The translations under genes and the position numbers were made by a program. Positions 23,542 to 32,863 of a stretch of 64,000 bases of DNA are shown piece after piece (positions within the stretch are counted from its first letter, which is position 1; every line of letters starts with the position of its first letter). The DNA is from Sphaerosporella brunnea (lineage: Eukaryota; Ascomycota; Pezizomycetes; Pezizales; Pyronemataceae). The stretch is from contig VXIS01000089.1 in NCBI GenBank assembly GCA_008704415.1, positions 81,968 through 145,967 of the forward strand. The letters run 5' to 3'. A model generated the notes under the pieces. It made no database searches. It saw only the letters and a program-made list of their open reading frames with translations, and was not told where the DNA came from.

Positions 23542-23735
23542 TAGTTTGCGTTGCTTCGCCTCAGCTTGACTAACATCTTGTTCAACATCCGATCATCGTG
23601 ATACAACCTGCTCCTTACCAAACTCTGTTCGGATTGTGCATAAGCAACGTGCAGCATGCATGGGAACCAGGATGTTTGAAAAGGTTGGGTGGCACAAGTG
23701 TGCATGCCTTTTCCTGAGCTTTCATCTCGTGTGAG

Positions 23736-23821
23736 GGAAGGAAGGAAGGAAGGAAAGAAGGAAGGAGGAAGGAAGGGAGGGAGGAAGGAAGGAAGGAAGG
23801 AAGGAAGAAGGAAAGAAAGAA
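23736..23821. repeat. GGAA/GAAA purine microsatellite
   Basis: About 85 bases of near-perfect ggaa repeats with gaaa and gga variants. Translated open frames here (poly Lys-Glu-Gly or poly Phe-Leu-Pro-Ser) are artefacts of the repeat. Confidence 0.95.
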
Positions 23822-25319
23822 ACACAGGCCGAACGAGTACTTTTTACTCTACGTTTTGGCGATTCAAGTGCCCAGCACGGTGCGAGGAGAATTACTAACA
23901 AATCCGGTGCTATGGAGAAAAAGGTTCATCGAATTCGCCGCGAACTGCTAATTCAGCAACAACAAAAGCAACAACATGTTGACCCCCGATATAGCATCGG
24001 CGGATATCGCGCCCAAGGAAGCAAGCACGCATACCACGTGCCAGAAGCCGAGGGCAACACCCGGTGAAGCAGTAGCGCGCGGCAAGTCCATAATTGGGAA
24101 CTCCGGGTACAGGTACATAGGTAGTCCCAGGCCATCGGAGTAGATCCGCAATTTCGGCCCCAAGATGGGCACGTTACTTTCTTTTTTGCGGTCGGAGATG
24201 GTACCTGTGTTGATGCTAATTGTCCGTTTAACGGAAAGCTTGATGTCTTATCAAGTCTGACCTCAAAGCCCCTGCTGTGATGAGTCCTGTTCCGAGTGGA
24301 GACGGAATTGTTGCCGTAGGTACTTAACTTCGCGGGGGATAGATGTACTCATCTACTCTATTTCCGCGCGATGTTGAGAGGCTGTGTTTCTGTCTCAAAT
24401 ACACGCCTAGCTACTGTGTAGTAGATAGATGACGGTACTGATATTTGGCTCCGCGAGTCTGGTCGTCGAGGGGGAATGCAGAGGAAAGCTAGTTTTCGGC
24501 AAATAAATCGACACTTGGACCGCGCCCGAGCTGAAGTCAAGGAGCCCGCCCGCTCTCGGTTGTGCCCCGGATTCGTTAAACGGCTGCAGAGTACCACAAA
24601 GGATGGGATGAACGGATATCAAGGTGCATCCCGCACACGTGCGCTTTCAAATTCCGGAGCCGGTATTATGCATATGCGTTGTGTTCCCAGGAACAAGCCC
24701 CATCATTCCTACGAGGATTTGCGACGTCGACCCGGAATTTCAAATTAACGCCCGCACTAGCATGTGAAGCGACTCACTGCGTGGCCACCCTGCCGTTACA
24801 TCTTCGGGTATCAGATCAGCTTTTCTAGAACACATAGGGCGCGTTCGGTGGGCAAACTCGTGCTGACAGTCGTGGATTGAGCGTCCCCAACCGGTATGTC
24901 AGTTTCCAGGAACTATCGATTTTTTGTGCTAGAGGCGTTCGGGTAGCCCCTCAGAGCAAAAGCTCGTCTTCGCCACTTTCAGAACATGAGTAAGCCCGGC
25001 CAGCCACAAGGTGCCTCCCCGAGTCTGTATTCACGCTGAAAATCAAAATCAATCACCATTCACAAAGTGCCTTGAAAGTGTGAAGCTTTTTGGACTGTAA
25101 AATCTCTTCAACGTAGGCTTCACCGCTGAGAATGGGGTGCGCCACGGTGTTTTATTGCAACGCATTGCGTAGTATTTCTCGTGGGTTCTGTCGCCGCGGC
25201 GCGTCACCTTCGGGTCTAGCGCGGCGGTATTTGATGGCACGGATACCGGCCCTAAGTGACAATCTCGGGGGTCGGACTCTTGAGATAGCGAGAGAGTTTT
25301 ATGGATTGGAGCCTGTCTG

Positions 25320-25538
25320 CCCACCCAAAAGGGAACGCAAAAGGTCTCAGCGCACCAGTCTAAAATATTAGTGGTACATCTTGATCATCTTCAGCTTGAG
25401 AGAATGTGGTCTCTCAGATTTGGCTTCCGTCAATACTCTCGGTGAACGGTGAAGATTGTCTTTGCAATGACGATTCCTACCATTTTCGCCACAGTCAGCC
25501 ATTTTGCTTTCACCCTTCGCGTTCCCTTTTGGGTGGGT
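25320..25538. mobile_element. Possible small inverted-repeat element
   Basis: cccacccaaaagggaacgca (from 25320) and its near-perfect reverse complement ending at 25538 (gcgttcccttttgggtggg) bracket 219 bases. Arms match at 22-23 of 24 positions. No clear target duplication is seen, so the ends are provisional. Confidence 0.5.
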
Positions 25539-25988
25539 ACTCGTGCATGCTACCCTAGACGGATACACGCGGCTGTTTACCAGCCCTGAGCGTTGGGGTT
25601 TCCAGGAACCATCGTCCGAAGCGCGGATTTGCAGGGTTGCCGTCGACGCCAGTGCTCGTTTTCGTTAGACCTCCCTTTGTCAGACATTTGGACGCCTCCC
25701 CCCCTCCTCGTCCCTTATGCTAAATGTGCAGGCGAGACATATTCGCCAAAAGCCCCCGGTTGCTAGCCCTCGCCAGGCTAGGCTTTGCTGCACTGTCAGA
25801 CTGGAACTCGTATGTGGGAGCTGGGCAATTTACATCGTTGAAATCGCAGGTAGGACGACAGCGCCATGCATATGGAATTTCGAAATGTCGAAATGGAATC
25901 GAAGATTCTCACGTATCTATGACCGGTATCGTTGGGAGAGAATATTCGATACTTAGTTCTGTGTAGCCTGTGCCACCCGGCGGCAGAT

Positions 25989-26176
25989 TGGGTGACTTCC
26001 CGTCGCTCTATTCAATTACCTGTCCGCTGGATTGGAAGTTTCGACCGCCAAATAGACCGATGCTGTACAGGGGAATCTCCCCCTGTTCTATTGGATCTAT
26101 ACAACACGTATAGATGGCTGTTTGTTGCATAGAACATCAATTTATTTGGCCGCTACAGAGCGACGGGAAGTCACCC
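25989..26176. mobile_element. Palindromic MITE (family C, copy 2)
   Basis: It starts TGGGTGACTTCCCGTCGCTCT and ends with the exact reverse complement (21 bases). Inner parts (ccgccaaatagaccgatgct and the reverse complement of 26112-26157) continue the palindrome imperfectly. The inner arm is shared with the degenerate copy at 5470-5640. The target duplication is not clear. Non-coding. Confidence 0.7.
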
Positions 26177-27239
26177 ATTGCTGCTTCGTATCTTCCTTCC
26201 AGCCATCTATCTATGGCTAGCCCGGTAAAGCTGCGCATAGCGAACGCCTTCGCTACCATACCCCTTCCTCCAGCAGGAAGCTTTCCCCTTTCTTCTCAGC
26301 CTGCGAGTCAGAAAGTCCTTCTAATTTGCGTTCCGGTTGTTCAGCTGTCGATATGTAGCAGAAATAGCGCGCACAGAGACACAGAGGAAAACAGCGAGGG
26401 CAGAAACTGAGGGAATAATTATTGGTCCGGCTTGGACCATCTAGAGTAGAGTACTCAGTCAGCGCACTAAAAACGCCCGTCCTGGTTGTTTCTTTTGCTG
26501 GTGATCAACCGCTCGCCTAAACGCTCACAGCCTGGCGTTGTTTTGGGGGCTAAAATGCTGCGGTCTGGAAAGGGCGGCCTGAACGTAGAGGATGTGCCTA
26601 CCTGTCTAGCAGTCGGTACTTTTTCCTCGTCCTCAAGCTAGATGCTTCCTCGAGTACCTAGGCGCAGCTTTCCTTCTTTCTCGCTTCCCATTGCGACCGG
26701 CGGTCTGGCCGACAAGCCGAGACCACAGCCCGTCATGTTGATGGCTATATCAACAACGGTAATAGCAGATGCTGACACTACCGCACTACGGTATAGTTAG
26801 GTCTGCAGCCGGGGGCGGGAGGGGAATTGAAGATCGAGAACGACTGGTCCGGTGAAGGATAACATCTAACTATGTACCAGCTCGTAATGCTTCGGGGTGC
26901 GTGGCGTGGGCTTTGCAGGTATGTGCCATACATATTTGGCAAGGCAAGATCCGCAATGCCCATGATCACTGTGTCGGTACCGGGGACCACAAGAGGCTAT
27001 TAAGCAGCACCCCTCCCGCCGCACCGGTCCCAATCACTCTTTCTCCGACTGCACTTCCTCGCCCGATACATTAGCTGGTGCTCCCACTGCTCCATCACCA
27101 ACACCGGCACGGCCATCGTTATTGCTTCCTCCCCACTACTACAAAAACTTGGGGGTCGCCGCACCAGGAGGAATCCGACGTTTACCTTTGGAAGCATCAC
27201 CCCACACCACACGCAGCAGCAGCTCAACTCCCAACGGCC

Positions 27240-28055
27240 ATGCTGAACTCGGGAACCACCATGCCAACGCAAAGAATAAGCCGGGCAAAGAAAGGGAAGC
27301 GTGTGCACGGTTGCAACTATCCAGGCTGCGAGAAGGTAGGTTTACCATGAAACCCAGTGCTCGCACTGTTCCTACTAACGGCCGTACCCAGATCTTCACC
27401 CGCGCAGAGCATCTAAGGTGAGCTGAGCTGCCTACCTACATCTATCTACAAACACAGCCTGACAACTACAGACGGCACCAGCTAAACCACAGCACCGAGG
27501 TCTACTACAAATGTGAACTATGTGAGCGCACATTTGTGCGACAAGACCTACTAACACGGCACACGGAGCGACAGTATGTCCCCCTTCCCCCTCTCCCCCT
27601 CTCGCCGCCAGCATCATCATCATCAAGTATTAACACACACCCCTAGCGCAACGCAAGCCCGCAAAGCCGTGCAGACCCTAGCACTAACCCAGCGGCACCG
27701 CCAGTTCTCGAGCCACTTTGGAATCTCACCGCCAGACTATGGCCCACACTCACACTCACACTACTTTGGAGCTGATGCTGCGAGCTCACACCCCCACCCC
27801 CACCATCACCACCACCACCACCCCCACCCGGCGAACGCACACAGCTTTGCGCAGAGACATCACGACGACCCGAATCTGTCGCAGATCTTGGACCCAACTG
27901 CGTCCTCGCAGGCCGCTACGCTCGCGTTTGCGCCGCCCGACTTGGGTAGTTGCTTGATAATGATGAACCCGAGCTCGAGACGGGATGCACCGGACGCTGC
28001 GTTTCGTCACCCGCGGTTTTTGGATTATAGAAGAGACCTTGTGAGGCCTGGGTGA
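27240..28055 (+). CDS. Short two-finger C2H2 zinc-finger protein
   Basis: Four exons, 27240-27335, 27392-27417, 27472-27573 and 27647-28055, encode 210 residues. Finger 1 is HGCNYPGCEKIFTRAEHLRR(HQLNH), spanning three exons. Finger 2 is YKCELCERTFVRQDLLTRHT(ERH). Both fit C-x2-4-C-x12-H-x3-H with standard linkers. This tandem pair followed by a RHx-E-RH end is the N-terminal module of fungal C2H2 transcription factors that normally continue into a large Fungal_trans domain. Here only a His-rich, low-complexity tail of about 135 residues follows, then a stop. It is therefore a truncated or solo DNA-binding protein, perhaps a nuclear regulator. In-frame codons upstream of the chosen ATG are open to 27078 but contain no ATG, so an upstream exon cannot be excluded. 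Confidence 0.75.
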
Positions 28056-28164
28056 AGGGGTAGGGTGAAGGGATGTGGCGGATGGGGATGGCGGGGATGG
28101 CGGGGCACTCGGGAGGTGGAACCCGCTGGACGGGACCATAGACATCTTAAGTATATTTTCCATG

Positions 28165-28276
28165 GAAAGGAAAGCAAAGGGAAGGCAAGCAAAGGGAAGA
28201 AAAGGAAAGGGAAGGAAAGGGAAGGAAAGGGAAGGAAAGGGAAGGAAAGGGAAGGGAAGGAAAGGAAAGGAAAGTG
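28165..28276. repeat. GGAAA/GGGAA purine satellite
   Basis: About 110 bases of gggaaggaaa-type units (10-bp period, several copies near-identical at 28205-28260). It sits in the 247-base gap between the convergent zinc-finger and MFS genes. Confidence 0.95.
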
Positions 28277-28302
28277 CAATAAACACTACTGCTGCGCAAA
28301 AA

Positions 28303-30163
28303 TCACTGTTGCATAAATTTATAATGCCCCTGCTGGGCCTGCAACCTCCACCTAGGTCCCCATTTACGCATGACCCAGACGACGCTGGCGCTCATGAGGC
28401 CGAGGATGCAGATGATCGTGAACAGCCAGCCGTTGCCGATAGCCTGGATCAGTGGCTCAGCGACGACGCCGCCGACGCAGGCGATGATGTTTCTAAAGAC
28501 TGCACAGACCACACCATCAGCATCCGATATCACCCAACAGTGGGGGAGGGGGGAGAGAGACAGTTGTTAACCGCGACGGCGGAAGCGCTTCTTCCGGGGA
28601 CAAACTCGGTCAACATAGTGGTAGCAACCGAGAACACGAGCATACTCCCGATACCGAAGCTGAACGTAGCCATCATGGGCACAAACCAGAACACGCCCTC
28701 ATCGACCATCCACCCGTACCAGAGCAGGGCAAGCGGGAATAGTGCTCCCGCGATCCAGGCGTTGAGTCCCATACGGTCCTCGGGAAGGAACTCCAGCGGC
28801 GCATCTTTGGGGAGCCCTTGCTTCTCTTGCCGCTTCTGCGCTGCGTGCCGCATGATCTTGTCGTTCCAGCTCCCACCCGCTACGGATGCGATCAGGTACC
28901 CCACGCTGTTTGGGATGTACAGGAGTCCGATTATTACGGTTGAGAAGTTGTAGGGAGGCCCCGCGAAGGTCTTCTGGATTGAGACGTTTAGGATGTACTG
29001 TACTATTAGCAGGCGCTACATTAGGGAGAGGGGACGCCTACCAACGCTCCAAAAGCCAGTCCTGCCCAGTACACCGTGATCATCACCGGGGGGAATTTCA
29101 TAAACACCAGACTCCGCAGAGGATCCACCAGCAGGATCTTTGCCGTGACGATCCACTGGCTTGCCCTGGCTTTTGTGCGGGTGGATACCCGGCTGAGTGT
29201 CCTATGTAAGCCGTTTCCGCCCGCCTCCAGATCCATCTCCTTCTCCTCGTCAACCACCATCGCCGGTATTGGCCGGTTGTCTTTCGGCTGGCGGAAGGTC
29301 TCTGGGAGAATGAAGATGATGCCCGCGACTATTGCGGTGCCGAAGATGGCCAGAAACCACAGAGTGCTCCGCCAGCCCATACGGTCCGCCAGGGCACCGC
29401 CGATGATAGGTGCCAGCAACGGGCCCATCAACGGGCCCAGATAGAAGTACCCCATGGCCCTACCGCGCTCGCGCACTTCCCAGATACTACTGATGGTGCC
29501 TGCACCGATGGTCTGGGCACTGGCGGCACACGCACCCGAAGCCACACGGAACGCGATGAACATGCCAATATTGACGCTGACGGCACAGCAGATATTGCTG
29601 ACGACATACAGGCTAAAGCTGATGAGATAGATACTTCTATACCCGATTCTCTCTCCGAAGCTGGACCACCACAGCGGGAATATCGCCATGCCTAGCATGT
29701 ACAACGCCACCGACAGATTTGTGGTGGTCTGGTTTGCGCCGAGCTCTAGCGATATCTGTCCCAGCGCCGGGAACAGGATAGCCGATGCCATTGGCGCAGC
29801 CGCAGCCGCTATCGCCACCGTTAGGGTGATCATCTTCTTGGTGATCCGCGCGTACTCATAGGGATTCGAGATTTCGGGCACGACCGCCAGTGAGGCTAGG
29901 AGCCCGCGGCGTTTGTGCCGTGGGACAATGAGGGAGCGGCCAGTCACCATACGGGAGAGAACAGGCCCGAGGGCTTCTCCACCCTCAAGCACCGCTTCGC
30001 CATCGTCACCGGGCCGGGTGGTAAAGGCTGAGCTTGAGCTGTGCGTGTCATCGATTTCTTCATCAACATCGTCTTTCAAGCTGTTGACGCTGGGCGCAGC
30101 TGTTGTTGTTGCTGCAGGACCCAATTCTTTCTCAACTGTGGCTGCCGTGGCTGGTGACGCCAT
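28303..30163 (-). CDS. MFS multidrug/polyamine-type transporter (DHA1, Qdr/Dtr-like)
   Basis: Three exons, 30163-29042, 28997-28562 and 28499-28303, give 584 residues. The soluble N-terminus (about 85 residues) is acidic and Ser-rich. It is followed by a 12-helix MFS fold, beginning ITKKMITLTVAIAAAAAPMASAIL and FPALGQISLEL. Motif A-like GERIGYRSIY lies after helix 2, and RVASGACAASAQTIGAGTIS and WEVRERGRAMGYFYLGPLMGP match the fungal Qdr/Dtr group of drug:H+ antiporters. The second half contains PSVGYLIAS-type and GRSASAVAVNN segments and ends WVMRKWGPRW. Relatives export drugs, polyamines or, in spores, bisformyl-dityrosine; the substrate here is not predictable. The ATG at 30163 is the first in frame. 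The intron 2 donor (gtctct) is weak but is the only one keeping frame. Confidence 0.88.
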
Positions 30164-30817
30164 TGGTTGATAACCCAATTAGGTAACGGTCTAGAATTTC
30201 TTTTCCCGGCGACACGCGACAGAGCAAAATCTATTGGCGAAGATCGCGGGAGCGGGTACGCTTCAAAGGTCTCAGCTCAGCTCAGCTACAAAACACATCC
30301 AAGACAGCAGTTGGAGATCCAGCACGTGACGTACCTGAAATGGCACTTCGGTTCGTTGCACAGAAGAAGCACCAGGTCTCGATCTCTACTCCGATTGGGT
30401 CGGCCACGATCGAAATCCACAATCGAGGATATAAAACTTAAAAACCCAGGGACGCAGGCGGGGGGGACTGATTCCAAAAGAGCAAGAAGGGGGATACCCA
30501 ACACCTTTTGTAACTTTTCAGAAGAAAAACCCAGATGGAAAGAAGCTCCCTCCGGCCTCCCCCTCCAAGGTGGCCAAGCATAAAAATCTAAAAAAAAAAA
30601 AAAAAAAAATCTGGGGCAAGCACTTCTCGGCACGTTGGAGCCGAACGGGTGGTGATGGTGGTGGCTTGCTGTGGGAATCATCACCACCATCCTTGCGGGA
30701 AGACCCTGCCGACCCGGATTTCGATTCCTTTGCTGTGTTGCTTGGCGGGGCTTGTCTGAACTGCTTCAATCGTTCCCGCACCCGCCCGCCGCTATTCAGA
30801 GCACCTGACCACAGTGG

Positions 30818-30852
<35 letters not shown>

Positions 30853-31360
30853 CTCACGGGCTCACAGACATTGGCATCTTTTGCAGAAGAAGGCTGTTGC
30901 TGCCTATCATGAGATCGATCTCCCCACCGGAAATCTGTATGGCAACGGAAGTACGGCTTCGACGAAAACGTCCAACGATGGATAGTTACGGTTTGGCCTG
31001 GCCGGTTTCGTTGACGCCTGCCTCGTCGTTCCTTCCCAACGCCCACCCAGCGGCACCCACCCACGGTGACCCACCCACCCCAGAGAAGGGTTGTCCTGTC
31101 TGGCCTGGTGGATCGTGCACGGCGCCCCCTGTTTGGCGGCAGATGAACCGAGAACCGAGAAAGCGAAATTGCCGTGCTATCCGGGGCCCGCCGAGACCGA
31201 GGTTCGCCAAAAGCTTGTCGTGTGGGTCGTTGTCGCCTCTCGTGAGGCAGGCCAATGCGATCAAGCGCATCTGGTGCATGAACCCACTCCCCCAATCATT
31301 TATTGATTACAATTTACCACCTCTTGCCCCGACCCCACGAGTGCGTACGTACGGTCTATC
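30164..31360. other. Intergenic spacer with microsatellites
   Basis: No convincing gene. Contains an A21-22 run at about 30588-30609 and a (GAT)n tract at about 30815-30851. The long plus-strand frame 30570-31442 crosses both repeats and has no family features. Confidence 0.55.
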
Positions 31361-32402
31361 CTATCTACTGCTGCTACCTACACGTTGCTGCTTCTCGTCC
31401 TCCTCCTCAACATCCTCCACCTCCTCCACCGGCGGCGGGTAGGGGTGTACTAGCATCTCCGAGAACTTGGCCAGCTTCTCGACGCCGCGAACTTCCTCGG
31501 TGAGCATGGGGATCTTGACGACGTTGAAATCTTCGTGTAGTTCCTCGATCTGCTCCAGGTATTCCTTTTGCATTGTCCGTCGTGCGTTGCAGTATTCGCA
31601 TTTGCTGCCCTGCGAGGGGAAGAGGGGCTAGTTCATTACAATGCTGTGTGCGTCGATTTGGTAGCTGTTGAGCTGCGCTCGGTTTCGTAGAGGGAAAGAA
31701 ACTCGGCAATGCAGACGTAAACGAACCTGCAGAGTAACCAATAAGCTTCTGTTTAGACGCCGGGATTTGTGTGGAGGCTAACGTCGTCAACTCGGCATCC
31801 TTGAACTGCTTTGAAACTTCACCGATAACCTCGCGCATGCTCTATATCTTCTGCATCATCTCCATCTGCGGCGCTCCGAGGATTCCATTCAACATCGGCC
31901 CGAAGCGTCCACTGAGGTCACTGATCTTTCCCAACGCCTTTTCGAGCACGGTCGGGAACTGCAGGAACCGCAGCGTGTGTCCCATCGGCGCCGTGTCGAA
32001 AATGATAACGGAGTAGGACAAGCACTTGACTTGCTTCAGCACCTCCGCTGAAGGCGATGTCCTGCATCACGCCGCTGAGGGGGTTGTTGCTGCCCGCGCC
32101 TTCCGCACTCTCCATCAACTCCTGGATCGAACCGGTCGGATCTATCTCCATCGCGGAAAGGTTGACGAAGCCATTAACTTTCCTGGCTTCCTTGCCGAAC
32201 TTCTGGGTGAACGCGTCCGACAGGTTATGGGCCGGGTCGGTAGAGATCAGCAGCACGCTCTCGCGCACCTTCGCCAGCTCAACACGAGGTCGTCGTCTTG
32301 CCCACACCTCCCTTGCCGCCGACAAAGTGGTCCAGAATAGGCTGCAGAGATGGCTCTAAGGGGTCGAGGTCCGCGTCGAGATGGGCTACTTCTGTGAGGG
32401 CT
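31361..32402 (-). pseudogene. GET3: GET3/ArsA-type ATPase, decayed
   Basis: Minus-strand pieces in several frames spell a GET3 tail-anchored-protein ATPase. They include the P-loop [30 protein letters not shown] (switch I); [39 protein letters not shown] (switch II, normally DTAPTGHT); [29 protein letters not shown]; a CEYC zinc motif; and [21 protein letters not shown] real intron joins TT to FVYV (about 31784-31723). Lesions: a small loss before the P-loop, a loss plus TGA at 32279-32281, a loss of the helical segment after MQDIAF with a frameshift near 32050, TAG at 31842-31844, and TAG at 31628-31630 (CAG expected). GET3 normally ferries tail-anchored proteins to the ER. This copy cannot be functional; an intact copy elsewhere is expected but not seen here. 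Confidence 0.82.
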
Positions 32403-32863
32403 GCGGGTTATGGTGGGGTAAGTTTAAAGGTGAGGTTGTGTTTCGCAGGGGATGAAGCAACAAGGCATGGGGTTCACAGCGCCACACTCGGATAGCTGTC
32501 ATTCCTGCAAGGCACGGGCCAGTAGACAGCAAATACCCAGAGCTTCGGAAGCGTGATAGTATAGAGTAAAGCACAAGGCCAACGGTAATCATAACTCATA
32601 TGAAGTACATGTACCCTATAGTACTCTGTCTACTGCCACCCTGCATGCACAAACACCCTAGCCCTAGCTCGTGCGACACGCAGACTGGCGTCATCCCGCG
32701 CCCGCGTTGTAAATTTACTCCTCCCACTGTAAAACCACGCATCCCGCAACAACGGTCGAGACTCGAGAGCATATGTGAGGTTCGGCTTTCGCCGCTTGCC
32801 CATATCTTCTGCCCCACCCGAGAGCTCACAGAATTGCCCTCGTTAGGTCCCCACGCAGCATCA

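Larger units (their letters stand above)
22566..23825 (-). pseudogene. Nucleotidyltransferase-like protein split by a 505-bp transposon
   Basis: The minus-strand frame 23036-22566 reads VIIGGMAMIMNGEHERKTM..., the GG-x-A-x-x-x-x-G entry of the nucleotidyltransferase fold. It then carries an extended helical region ending RHDYQQDKKQMDFRDVKACVQKVN. Its N-terminal part lies beyond the inserted element, in the frame ending ...KMLVKLRRSNANY at 23542. Excising 23037-23541 plus one TA rejoins NANY to VIIGG in one frame. The motif normally following (T-x-D-x-D) is changed to KTMVLVVD, so the catalytic Asp pair appears incomplete even before the insertion. The upstream frame runs into a GGAA microsatellite, so the true start is uncertain (MLHVAYAQ or MLNKML). 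A chimeric frame reads through the element to 23222. Confidence 0.65.
23826..27239. other. Long gene-poor spacer with inverted-repeat elements
   Basis: About 3.4 kb with no supportable protein gene. It holds an inverted-repeat pair at 25320-25538 and a palindromic MITE at 25989-26176, listed separately. Remaining frames are short and unrecognisable. Confidence 0.45.

Noticed and set aside
30570..31442. A 290-codon plus-strand open frame
   Set aside because: It crosses an A-run and a (GAT)n tract, giving poly-Lys and poly-Asp, and has no family resemblance.
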